A stretch of 64,000 nt of DNA from Strigamia acuminata (Eukaryota > Arthropoda > Chilopoda > Geophilomorpha > Linotaeniidae), in NCBI GenBank assembly GCA_949358305.1, contig OX442317.1, positions 2,918,186 to 2,982,185 of the forward strand, in the 5' to 3' direction. Position numbers and translations under genes: made by a program. The notes beneath the pieces were generated by a model that was given only the letters and a program-made list of their open reading frames with translations, ran no database searches and had not been told where the DNA came from. Shown here piece by piece: positions 12,398 to 22,900 of the stretch (the stretch's first letter is position 1; each line of letters begins with the position of its first letter).

Positions 12398-13660
12398 TCT
12401 AATCTATTTGGCAATATTCGGACAGTGCAATTGTTCTGTCGTTGGTGCGGATCCTTTCGACTACGCTAACCGTTACAACATGTAGTACACAAATATGGCG
12501 CATAAGCTCGATCACGGATCTCGATACGAGATTTTAAGAACTTGTTGGAACATGTTCTGGTTCTTACTACAGCCTGCACCGTGCTCAATGTTAATAAATT
12601 CGGGTTGAATTTGTATCGTTTGGTTAAAGTGTATCTTAAATTTTTAATTTTTTATTTCAATGTATAAAATATAAACTGTTGATGAAAATTCCACGGTGAT
12701 TTACGTTTAAATCCGGTTTAAATTACTTCTCCCGTCGATGCAGCGGGCACGAAGCAGGGAGTAGTTTGATTCAAATTCTTTTCAGAAAATTTACAAAATA
12801 AAATCGACATAACATACAAATTCATTTTCTTTTTATTTTTCAGATGCTAAAATAAAAAATATTTCAACCAATTTCACCCAAAAAATACAACAAACTATGG
12901 GCCAATATCCGATTGACCTTATAAGTCGAACTATTCTAATTCCAACTATCACAATTCATGACGTCAAAAACCCATATAAAATAGATGCCGTGTCTCCGCT
13001 GCGACAAGTGCATGTGCCAGGTTAAATGAAGACATGAAGCCGGTAAAGTATTATCACCCCATCGTATCAAACCAATTGATAATTTAATTAACTATTCCGA
13101 AATCCAAACGAAACGATTTCCGCGTGCTGTTTTCAATCCCTAAGCGCCGTAACGCTGGAATGCTCGACGTGTTATTTGCAAATTCCAACGTTAAAGAAAA
13201 AAAAATTTAAAAAAAAAAATTGAGGATTAAGTTTGGGGGGAATAAATATGAATAAAATGTAAAATGGATTTTGTCCAGTAAGATTAATGATTCTATTTAA
13301 TTTTTTTCTCCTCTTTTCAGTCCATAATAACTCGCGATTAAGAACGGAATGGCAAAGGAGGCCGCGAACGAATCAAACGTTGTTTTCCACTTTTAGAGCT
13401 CGAATTGCATTTATATTTTTTATTTTTGTTGAACCGGGAAGAAACTTACAACGAAAAGCAAATTTACAGTTTTAATCAAGTGAGTGTTCGGTTTCTTATT
13501 GACAATTTTAAAAATTTTAAATTTTAATTTTTTTTTTAAATTTTTTTTTTAGCTTGCCATATAAGCTGGATAAGTAAGTTGGAAATGTTGACACGTTGAA
13601 GAAATATAATGAGCATTTTTTTTATTGTGTTGAGTAGGAATTGTGTCGCGTTTTCTGAGA
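12398..13660. promoter_or_regulatory. Divergent upstream region of endosulfine (-) and 53BP1 (+)
   Basis: 1.26 kb between two divergent start codons. A TATAAA-like sequence lies near 12975, and there are donor-like and acceptor-like sites (for example AG at 13318-13319 and 13550-13551) that could define noncoding first exons of the 53BP1 gene. A short Cys-rich open frame at 12986 was considered and rejected. No conserved protein is seen. Confidence 0.4.
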
Positions 13661-16600
13661 ATGAGCGACGATGGATCACAGAGAGACGGCAGTATCGGCG
13701 AGCTATCGCAGCCCAGTTCAAGTAGCAGCGGTGACAAGTAAAATAGCTAATTAAATGATTTTTTGGTGAAAACAAATGAGGAAAAGTTATTACGCATCTA
13801 ATTATAAAAAAACAAAGCTGAAAAACGATAATTTTAGCACAATAAAGCTTTGAAATGCTAATATTAGTCAGAAAACTTGAATAAATGTCGATTTTATCTC
13901 GAAAGAGCTTGGAAAATGCTCAGTTTAGCATTAAAAAAGCTTTAAAAATGCTAATATTAGCCAAGGAGGTTGGAAAAATGTTATTTTTAGTCGTAACAAG
14001 CTTTAAAAATTCTCATTTTTACCAAAAATGCTCATTTTAGTAATGATTTGTTTTCACCGAACTGATATTTTAAATTGATTGCATAATTTGTACGATTTAT
14101 TTATTTCTTTATTTATTTCTGTTTTAGTGTGTACCATCCTCCATTTTTTCAAATACCCCAACTACCGATTATAGCTCAAAATCAGATAAACGGTTACAAC
14201 AATCACATCGGTAAAGTATAGATAAAAAATAGAAAATACAAATCCGTACAATGTAACGGTTGTCGCAGCAACCAACAAACTATAAAGAATCCAAAAAGGC
14301 TTAAAATGAGATGGAAAAAATTACCGAACCGGTTTTACTAATCAAAATTTAAAAATGACAAATGGGTCAATAATTGTGATCGAAACCCAATAAATTATGC
14401 GCATAACCGGTAAAAAAAAAAAAAAAAAAAACCCAAAAAATTTAAAAAAATTTTTAAAAAAATTTAAAAAAAAATCAAAAATTAAAAAAATTAAAAAATA
14501 TTTAAATTTTTCCAGGTCCGGATGGAAATTTGCAAGATGACAGTGACCGCGTCAGCGGATACGGCAGCGGATACAGCAACGCTACAACGGCCGTTATGGG
14601 CGACCTCGAAGACGATTCGCAAATCACGCCCACGAGCCAAGACGAAATTTCGCCCAAAATATTCGGCAGTTCCGGCGACAGCAACGACACCAAACTAAGC
14701 TCACTGAGCTCGCAATTGAGCGCTTCATTCGGCTCGCCGGGTTCGCAGAGCCAGCGATCGAAGGACGAATTCGTTTTATCTCAACCGAACGCGTTGCCGA
14801 GCCCGCACAACGTGCCGACCGCCAGCAGTCCGATCCGGAGCCCCCAACCGATCGATTTTTCGGAGCCCCTGGTGGTGCTGGACACGAACACGAGTGGGGA
14901 CGAGGAGACGTTGATCGAGAGGAAGTACGAGGACTATTACAACATCGCGTCGTACAAGGGCGCGTTCGATCAGCCGCCGGACGGCGAAGAGGAGAATTTG
15001 AAATTGGGCTCGTTGACGTTTACATTGACGCCGGAGACTGCGGGGACTGCGGGGAGTGTCGGCGACGCGGGTTTGGTCGTGAGCGAGAGTTCTGCTGAGG
15101 GCTCGCTGGATTTGAAGACGTCGCGGCCGGAAGAAGGGATTGTTGTGCCAGAGTCGGATAATGACGACGAGTTGATGAATGTTTCCAGCGAGGGGTGTGA
15201 TGAGCTTATGAAGGAGAATGGGAGTTTGAATCGGATAGTTATCGGCGATGTTGGTGCGTTGAGCGAGGCGAGAGTGGAGATGTTTTCACCGAATAAGTAA
15301 GAGACAATGTAGGGAAAATGGTTTTGAAACTGAAGGGTTGGTTTGGTGTTAGGATGGAGGTTTTAGAAATGGTTTAAAGTCATTTTTCGTTGTTAAAATG
15401 ATTTTAAATCTGCGGGAAATTTTTTTTTTTTTTTTTAATTATGAAATTGCGAGAAATTGATACTTTTGACCCGAAATGCAGTAAAAAAAAATTGTTTTCG
15501 TCATTTTTTCACTCGAAAAGTAATTGGAAAACTGCGAAAAATTTATATTTTAGTATTAATGTACTGATTCGTTCTAAAAATGATTTTAAATCTGCGAAAA
15601 AAATATTTTTGTTTTTATTTTCAATTACAAAATTATGAGAAATTGATATTTTTGACCCGAAATGCACTAAAAAAACGTTAGAAAACTTCTATTTTAGTAT
15701 TATTGTACTAAAAGAAAATTATTCCTCATCCAAAAAATGATTTAAAGAATTGATTTTTCCTTTTCTTCATATTCAAACACTAAATTAATTAATTTATTTA
15801 TTTACTTAGTGATCTATTCGCGCCTTTGCGCCACCCAATCCTCGACTTCCAACGCGCGATGCAGGACCTCCCGGGTCCTTCCGGAGTGAGCAGACCCCGT
15901 TCCAACAGCGTCAACGACGACGTGCTCATCATCGGGATCGAAGAACCCAAATGGAGAATCAAAAAACCATCTAAGAAATGTATGGGATATAGGTACACCC
16001 ATCGGTTATTAACACCAATCGATATTTCATTCTCCCGATTGGCAATTCCCTTTCAGCGACCTACACTAGTCTGAAAGGCAAAGGCCGTGGCAAGCGATCG
16101 AAGCCTGTCGACCCGGAAGAGGAAACGGGCGCCAAAATCGGACGCTTTTCGTGCGAGGAGCCCGCCGAGGGATCCATACACCCGGAAGAGCAAGAGGGCG
16201 CCAAAAGCGGACGGCTTTCGTGCGAGGAGCGCGCGGAGGAGTCTGAAGGCGAAACGTCGCAGCAAGTGCTGGAAAGTTTGTGCGTACAAGTGGAAAAATG
16301 TGTAGATTCGAAGGAATCACGCTCATCAAATCAACTAAGCAGAAGCAAGTCGGACATTCCAATCAGTTGCGAGTCTCTAGTCAGCAAAAACGATCTCCGA
16401 GCGACGAGCTTCGACGACAAGTGCGTGAAAAAGGAGCGACATTTCGCCAAAAGACGCTCCAATTACTTTTCTAACGTCGATCCAGCGCCCAGTCAGGATT
16501 TGTTCTCCGATTTGTCCGAACCGGCCCAGCTCACTGTAGTTTGTCCGATTCGTTTGCGATTTGATTTTAATTTGATTTTTTATTTTTTATTTTCGAAGGA

Positions 16601-19462
16601 AAGGGCGGGCGAGTTGGTTCGGCGAACCACCACGACGACCTACAAGATGGTTTGCGTGCAGGAAGACATTTTGGACGGCGATTTGGTGCTCGATTCTGTG
16701 ATAACCGAAAAGCATTTAGACCCCCATGTCGTTGTGCACGAGGAAACGATGGATTTTGAAGATTACGCTAATACGTGGAATAAATTTGATGATGATGATG
16801 ATGATGAAGAAGATGATGATGATGATTACGATCGGCCAGACGAGAAAAGTAAATGAAATGATGGAAATTGAAAGGAAATTATGTTGTAATAATCGATATT
16901 AAGGTTTTTTTTATTTGTTTTTATTAATTTATTCGTTAGGGATAATAAAATTTAAGTGCTGTTTGCTTATTTTGATGTTAAACAGTTGTTTTTTTTGTTT
17001 TTGTTTTAAGATATGGAGTGGAACGACGTGGTGATGCAACCCTGTGATAATAACGCCAAAAATTTGGTTATGGGTCACTGCCTTACGTTGAGTGATATTC
17101 CCGCCAGTTTTAATGACGTCTCCATCGGTAAATTGGATTTTTTGAGGGTTTTTTCCGTTTATTTTTGGTTTTTTTGAAGGAAAACGCGTGATGGCGAGAT
17201 GGAAAGATGGTTTCTTCTATCCCGGAATAGTGATGGGAAAAGACGAAGCTGACAGGTGTGTAAATCGCAATTTAATTATATTGTATGAATTATTTGTTGG
17301 GGTTTTTAGATGGGTCGTGAAGTATGACGACGGGAGCGTGCGGCCCGCCATGACGACGATTTTTGCTATTGATATTCTTCCGGTGAAACTCGACATATTT
17401 GCTCAACTAAATACAGATCTGGATTTCAAACTCGGGACGATTCTGTCGCAGGAAATCGGCGGCGACGAAGTGAAATATCTGGTCGAATTGAGATCCGGCG
17501 ATAGAAGAGTGTAAATAATCGAGAATTAATTTTTTAAATAATTAATTTTAATTTTTATTTATTTATTATTTTTTTTTACAGAGTTCCACATTCAGCCATT
17601 GCCTTGTCCCTCGAACAGTCCGAGATATTCAAATTGGAGGACAAGTTCGTCGAGCCGGGTATCACGTTGGATAATATCGTGGCGGGTAAACGAAGACACA
17701 AATCGACTAACTATTCGCTACAAAGTCCGGACAAAGAAGAAAGTGTTCGAAGTAAAGGTGGATCTGCGTGTGGTGAGCAATTGAAGGATGAAACGCGTTA
17801 ATTTGGATTTGTTTTGATTAAATTTGCGCGCAGGAAGCGCCCGCAAAATCGTTCAGAGTTCTAAACATTGGAGTTGTAGGAAATCGAACACGACGGCCGA
17901 TTTGACTCTGAGGTTCAGCGAGAAATTGAAGGGACGGAGAAATATTTTATTTCGTCGTACGTGTAAAATTTGAAAATATTATTTGTGGGAGATTTTAAAA
18001 AAGTTTAATTTGTAGCGGATAAAACGATGGATGGAGCGAAATCGGAACAGGCATTCTCGATATTAATAAGTAATAAGGAATATTGGGTTAATTAGATTGG
18101 TGAAAAGAGCGTTGATTTTTTTAAATATTTTCTTTTTTAGTTCCCGAACACGGCCCGATTCCACCCGAAGGAAGCGAACTGTTTAAAGGAAAAAAATTTC
18201 TCATCACTCAAGGACCACCGTTGAGCAACGAAATACCACCATTGAGCAAAGTTCATTTAAGAAGTCAAATTACGGCGGGTGGCGGAGTCGTGTTGGCGGA
18301 TTTGATCGAAGACGAAGTAACGTAATGCGTTTTTGAGACTCTCACCATCAAATTTACAGCAAAACGACGTATTTATGACCAAATTTACGTCAAAACGACG
18401 AAATTTTGAACAAATACATGTCAAAATGGCATAATTATGAACAAATTTGCGTCAAAAAAGCATAATTATGAACAAATTTACGTCAAAAAGGCATAATTAT
18501 GAATAAATTTACGTCAAAAATGCATAATTATGAACAAATATACGTCAAAATGGCATAATTATGAACAAATTTGCGTCAAAAAGGCATAATTATGAACAAA
18601 TTTGCGTCAAAAAAGCATAATTATGAACAAATTTACGTCAAAAAGGCATAATTATGAATAAATTTACGTCAAAACGACGTAAAACGACGTAAAAATGCAA
18701 ATTTTATCCTCAATTTTTCGTTTTATTTGTGCGAGTGCGCTCGTAAATTGAGACATGTGACGTTTTGAGTTTAGAATTAGTTAAATTAATTAAATTAATT
18801 TGGTTTTATTTTATTCTAGCAGATCAAAACGAATACCAGCGAGTGTTTTCTCATTTCGGATTCGCACTGCAGGACGAGTAAATACATCATCGCTTTATCA
18901 GTTTCAATTCCATGTGTTTCGCATTTGTGGATCATTAACTGTTGCAAACAGGTGAAATCCCCAAACCCCATTTTTTTTTAGCAGTTTGCAACATCCATCT
19001 TTAATTTGTAACAATTTGTTCAAGGCAAAACTATTGGACTGCGGCGACTTCATGCTGCCAGCTGGATTCAGCGTTGTTACCAACGAAATCATCGAATGGC
19101 ACGGACGAAAGCAAATATTTGGAGGATTGTGTTGTGCGTTTGCATTCGATACGAATTCGGACTGCGTTCAACTTTTATCGCAGGTTTTGAACCTGAGCGG
19201 CGGTCGGGTCGTGACCGACAAAAACTCCTTCGGTAGATTTGGACAAATTTGAAATTTTGAATTCTTTTTTTTTTGAAATTTTGAAATTTGTTTAGATTGT
19301 GTGGACGTGATCGTCGCCGATGACGGTCTGCGGGCTCCCGACAGGGAGAACTTGGTATTGTTTAAGAAACCAATTGTGACCAAAGAGTGGGTGTTTCACT
19401 GCCTAATACACGGATGCAAACTCAAGTTCGCCGCCCACGACAAATTTACAATCCGTTTTTAA
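13661..19462 (+). CDS. TP53BP1: 53BP1-like DNA double-strand-break mediator (tandem Tudor, UDR-like, twin BRCT)
   Basis: Sixteen exons in phase give about 1,094 residues: 13661-13737, 14128-14210, 14516-15296, 15810-15979, 16057-16535, 16599-16848, 17011-17127, 17180-17255, 17310-17510, 17582-17772, 17834-17956, 18016-18069, 18141-18316, 18820-18951, 19025-19232 and 19296-19462. The N-terminal half is acidic and Ser-rich with SQ sites, as expected of an ATM target. Residues about 653-780 form the tandem Tudor (MARWKDGFFYPG, VVKYDDGS, LSLEQSE), which in 53BP1 reads H4K20me2. AGKRRHKS and SARKIVQSS follow, resembling the region that binds ubiquitylated H2AK15. The C-terminal BRCT pair runs from about 870 to the end (CFLISDSHCRTSKYI, IPCVSHLW, LLPAGFS-like, PIVTKEWVFHCLIHG). 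Human 53BP1 has about 1,972 residues; the shortening is N-terminal. The acceptor of exon 14 could be 3 nt later. Confidence 0.9.
16790..16835. repeat. GAT/GAA trinucleotide run encoding an acidic tract
   Basis: A run of GAT codons with a few GAA codons in 53BP1 exon 6 encodes a stretch of Asp and Glu just before the Tudor-side exon. It is a likely site of length polymorphism. Confidence 0.8.
18352..18690. repeat. 31-bp intronic minisatellite in 53BP1
   Basis: In intron 13, CATAATTATG recurs at 18430, 18461, 18492, 18523 and 18554 and onward, a 31-bp period. Each unit also carries ACAAATTTACGTCAAAA-like sequence. About nine to ten copies, slightly diverged. No function is evident. Confidence 0.85.
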
Positions 19463-19917
19463 CCATTTTGTATATGAAAATTACAAGCTGAAAATGATAG
19501 TTTACTATTAATTTTTTGAAAACATTTTGACTACAAAACAAAACGATTTTAGACACGTTTAGACGATTATGGTTGAAGTGTGTAAGACTTTTTTCCTCTT
19601 TTATTTTTTGTTTCTTTATTTTGCTTTAATTTATCGACGAATTTTGACAATGTACTCGAATAAAATTTTGCAATTTCATACAAATATATTGTACAGTTTT
19701 TCTTTTTTTTTAAAAAAATAAAATAAATAAGTCTTTTTTTTTTAAACAAAAAATCGTGCGAATATTATTAATTACCAAGATATTGGGAAATTTTTAACTT
19801 GCGTCATTTATTTGAGTTGACCTCTTTGAATACTCGACTAAAAGGAGATTTTCGCTTCTAATTTTAGATGCAACTGTGCCCGGACTTTGTCAACTCGCTG
19901 CTGCGAATCAAATCGAA
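19463..19917. other. Spacer between 53BP1 and the GRAMD gene
   Basis: AT-rich. AATAAA-type signals lie near 19660 and 19710 and could end the 53BP1 transcript. An acceptor-like CTAATTTTAG at 19858-19867 opens the exon that carries the GRAMD start, so an unseen 5' noncoding exon probably lies upstream. Confidence 0.45.
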
Positions 19918-22900
19918 ATGAAGAAGTATTTAACTCCTCCAATATGGAAACGAACTCGCTCGTACTCGGATTCCGGTTTATTCGATAAAATTCCCGCGTG
20001 TGAGTATCTGGAATGATTGGGAAAAAACAATTGATATTTTGTATTTACAGATTTTTCACGTGGGTAATTTTTAGACACACTATTTTAAGATAGCGCTGGA
20101 AAACCCATTGTAAATTATTCAATTCGTTTTATTCTTTAGAACTGTCAAAAATAGGTAACTCGAATTGGGAGATAGCCAAGTTTTATACCAGTTTTTTTTT
20201 TAATAATGTTAATCTTTAATATGCGCGGTGAATGATTTATGATGAGGAACTTTATACATAGGATCAAAATCGAGCCTCCACCCTTGACTCGTAACGACCT
20301 TTGCATGCAACCACTTAACACGAAAAGTCGGGAAAATTGAGATTCGTCTAAAAATAAATCCGGATAAATAAAAGATTATTGAATTTTATTTTATTTTTTT
20401 AATCAAGTTTTTTTTTGTTTTACAGGCACAGTTCCATTCGCGGCGGTTAGTGATGACGATTTGAGCGTTTTAAGGGGAAAACAGGAATTGTATCCAGCTC
20501 CCAAGTAAAACATTTATTTCGTTGTTCTATTTTATGAATTTTGTTTCATTTTCCCGGAAAAATCATCGGAAATATGACGTTATCGGTTTTTCAGCACGTA
20601 ATTATTTATTGAAACAAAAAAAAAGATATAATTTTTATATAAACATATAAATTTTCCAAATCCAGATGTTTAAAACAATTAAATTTTCGTATTTAACGAA
20701 TTTGATCGTTTTGTAAACATTTAGGGATTCAAAAAACATTTAACCGCCATTTTACACCCCGACCGACCAATAGAAACCCATCGGCTGATTCTAGGCAGTT
20801 GCGCGATACAAAATCACATTTTATAACACACTATCACGAAGTATTACGTCATTGTTCGATCGGTTCATATTTACGAACTCAACGATGGCGCTGGTGCGAC
20901 AAACCACAACAGAGATAAGGTTTCAACTCTCATTTCATCTTCCCTTATCATTTCACCTCTAATTATGGATTTTTATTCATTTCATCACTCTATAGAGTCT
21001 TGTCAAACCTATTTTTAATGGATTAGTTTCGTTTGACATTTTTCTTGGTCACTTTAGTAACAAACAAAATCAGTCTTCTGCAACTCCGGCATTGCAGGTA
21101 AGCCCGAGACTCAAAAAACAGGGGCCACACTTTAACCCCCAAAAATATCGCAACATTTGATTATTTACATATTACGGGATGCATCTGTCTACATATATCC
21201 ATACACATGCAATTATTACACATAAATACATATATTTAAACTTCCTCATCTCTTTGAAACTTCCTTTTATCTTATCAATTTGTTTCGTAGCAACAAAGCT
21301 GAAAGTCCTTTATCCTGTTTATCTTATAATTCTCAAATGTTTAAGAAATAATACTTGGACCAATTGATTTTGAGACATTTAACGGTTTTTATTTTTCTAA
21401 AAGAAAAAAATTTTTTTTTTTTAAATTTATAAATTATAATAAATTATAAATAGCATTTTTGAGATATATATTCAGGTGTTAGCTCACAGTTGTAGAAAAT
21501 TTGCAAGAAAATGATGTTAGTCTTGGTTGGCAGTTTGCCCTGTATAAAAATGCAGTGGTTTCATCACTAGTCCTCCATTACTGCTGAGGTATGGGGGATT
21601 TTTGAGAAAATTAAATTTGTTGGTGAAAATTGGCTAATTTGCTTTCCTGGTTGATGCCATGACATGTAAATTCAGTTTTGGAACAGTTTTAGGTGATTTT
21701 TTAATTATTTTTAAATTTTCAATGGGAATTTGGGGCCTGTTGGATACAAAATATTCAAATTGTAAATTTTTCTGTTGGATGTAACAGTTATTATCACTAG
21801 TTTCCACTTGAGAAGATTTATTGGTTTGCTTGTTTTGTTTACTTTTTATGGTTTTTCCTGTCTGGTGATAATAAAGCAAATGATTACACAACCAGAAACA
21901 GTTTAGTTTGTTGATATTTTCCACTTTTTTGCTCCTAATTAGCACAACTGAGCAGCAGAGTTTTGATTTAGATGAGAAAATGTATAGACCACTTTTTACT
22001 TAAACAAAAAAATTTAAAATTTTTCAGTAATTCTATGCTTTTTTGGGGAATTATAGATAAAGATGGATCAAATTTTATTTTCAGGGTAGAAGAAGATACT
22101 TCAACTGAGGATAATGATGACACTGCTCCCAATTGCTCCTATACAAAGTAAGTTTTTTTTTTTTTTTATAAATTTCTTTTATATTTTTCTAACCAAAAAA
22201 AAAATTTTTTTATTGATTAATACCTAAAAAATGTAATACTTCACCAGTAAACAAGAAACACCAGCTTTTATTTATATTTATATTTTTCAAAGTGTTGCCA
22301 AGAAACCACTTGTAAATCAATTGTACAGATTTTTAGCTTTTAAATTAATAATCCAAAGCTAAGAAATTATAATTTCAGAATGTGGAGTCAAAAATAAATA
22401 AATTAAATAAATAAATTAAAAATAAATAAGAAACAATATTAAATTTTTAATGATTTGTTCTAGTTTGTTGTTTGGTTTTCCTGAAATGCAATCAGATTCT
22501 AATTCAAATATAGAATTCACTCCAGACTATACTGCAGTCTGAGTGCTGCAGGAAATACTGCAGTTTAACTGCAGTACTTTCTGTTATTGCTGCAGGGTTA
22601 TTGTACAGATTTGTTTGCTGACTTGATGATCTTCAAGTCTTGCAAACTTGATACCAAGAATGGAGGAACTAACCAATTTAGTTTGAAAGTTGACACCCCA
22701 TCTATCAAGACTTGAAACTGGATACATGTTTAGTGCTTGCCATTGATTATTGATTTTTGATTTGTGGTGAAATGCTTTTTATTTTATATTTTTTAGAGTA
22801 CCCACTTTGTGAGAGTGAATATATAGATTATTTCTTTACTTCTGGTTATCTTCTGCACTTCTAAATGTGCTCTGCAAAGTCCCTAGGGAAGGCTGGATAG

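Noticed and set aside
12986-13030. Short Cys-rich frame (MPCLRCDKCMCQ) resembling a metallothionein N-terminus
   Set aside because: The frame closes after two more codons, no second Cys-rich exon follows, and a TATA-like sequence lies so close that the ATG would be upstream of the transcript start.
13770-14050. AAGCTTTAAAAATGCT-like repeats in 53BP1 intron 1
   Set aside because: Too irregular in spacing to call a tandem array with confidence; noted only as similar in style to the other intronic repeats.
18352-18690. Regular repeats considered as a CRISPR array (also 32438-33000)
   Set aside because: Units are contiguous with no unique spacers, and they lie in introns of eukaryotic genes.
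21058-21097. Possible small exon ending GCATTGCAG-GTAAGC in the GRAMD gene
   Set aside because: Whichever phase is used, joining it to both neighbours either creates a stop or needs an unsupported upstream phase, while skipping it keeps the frame.
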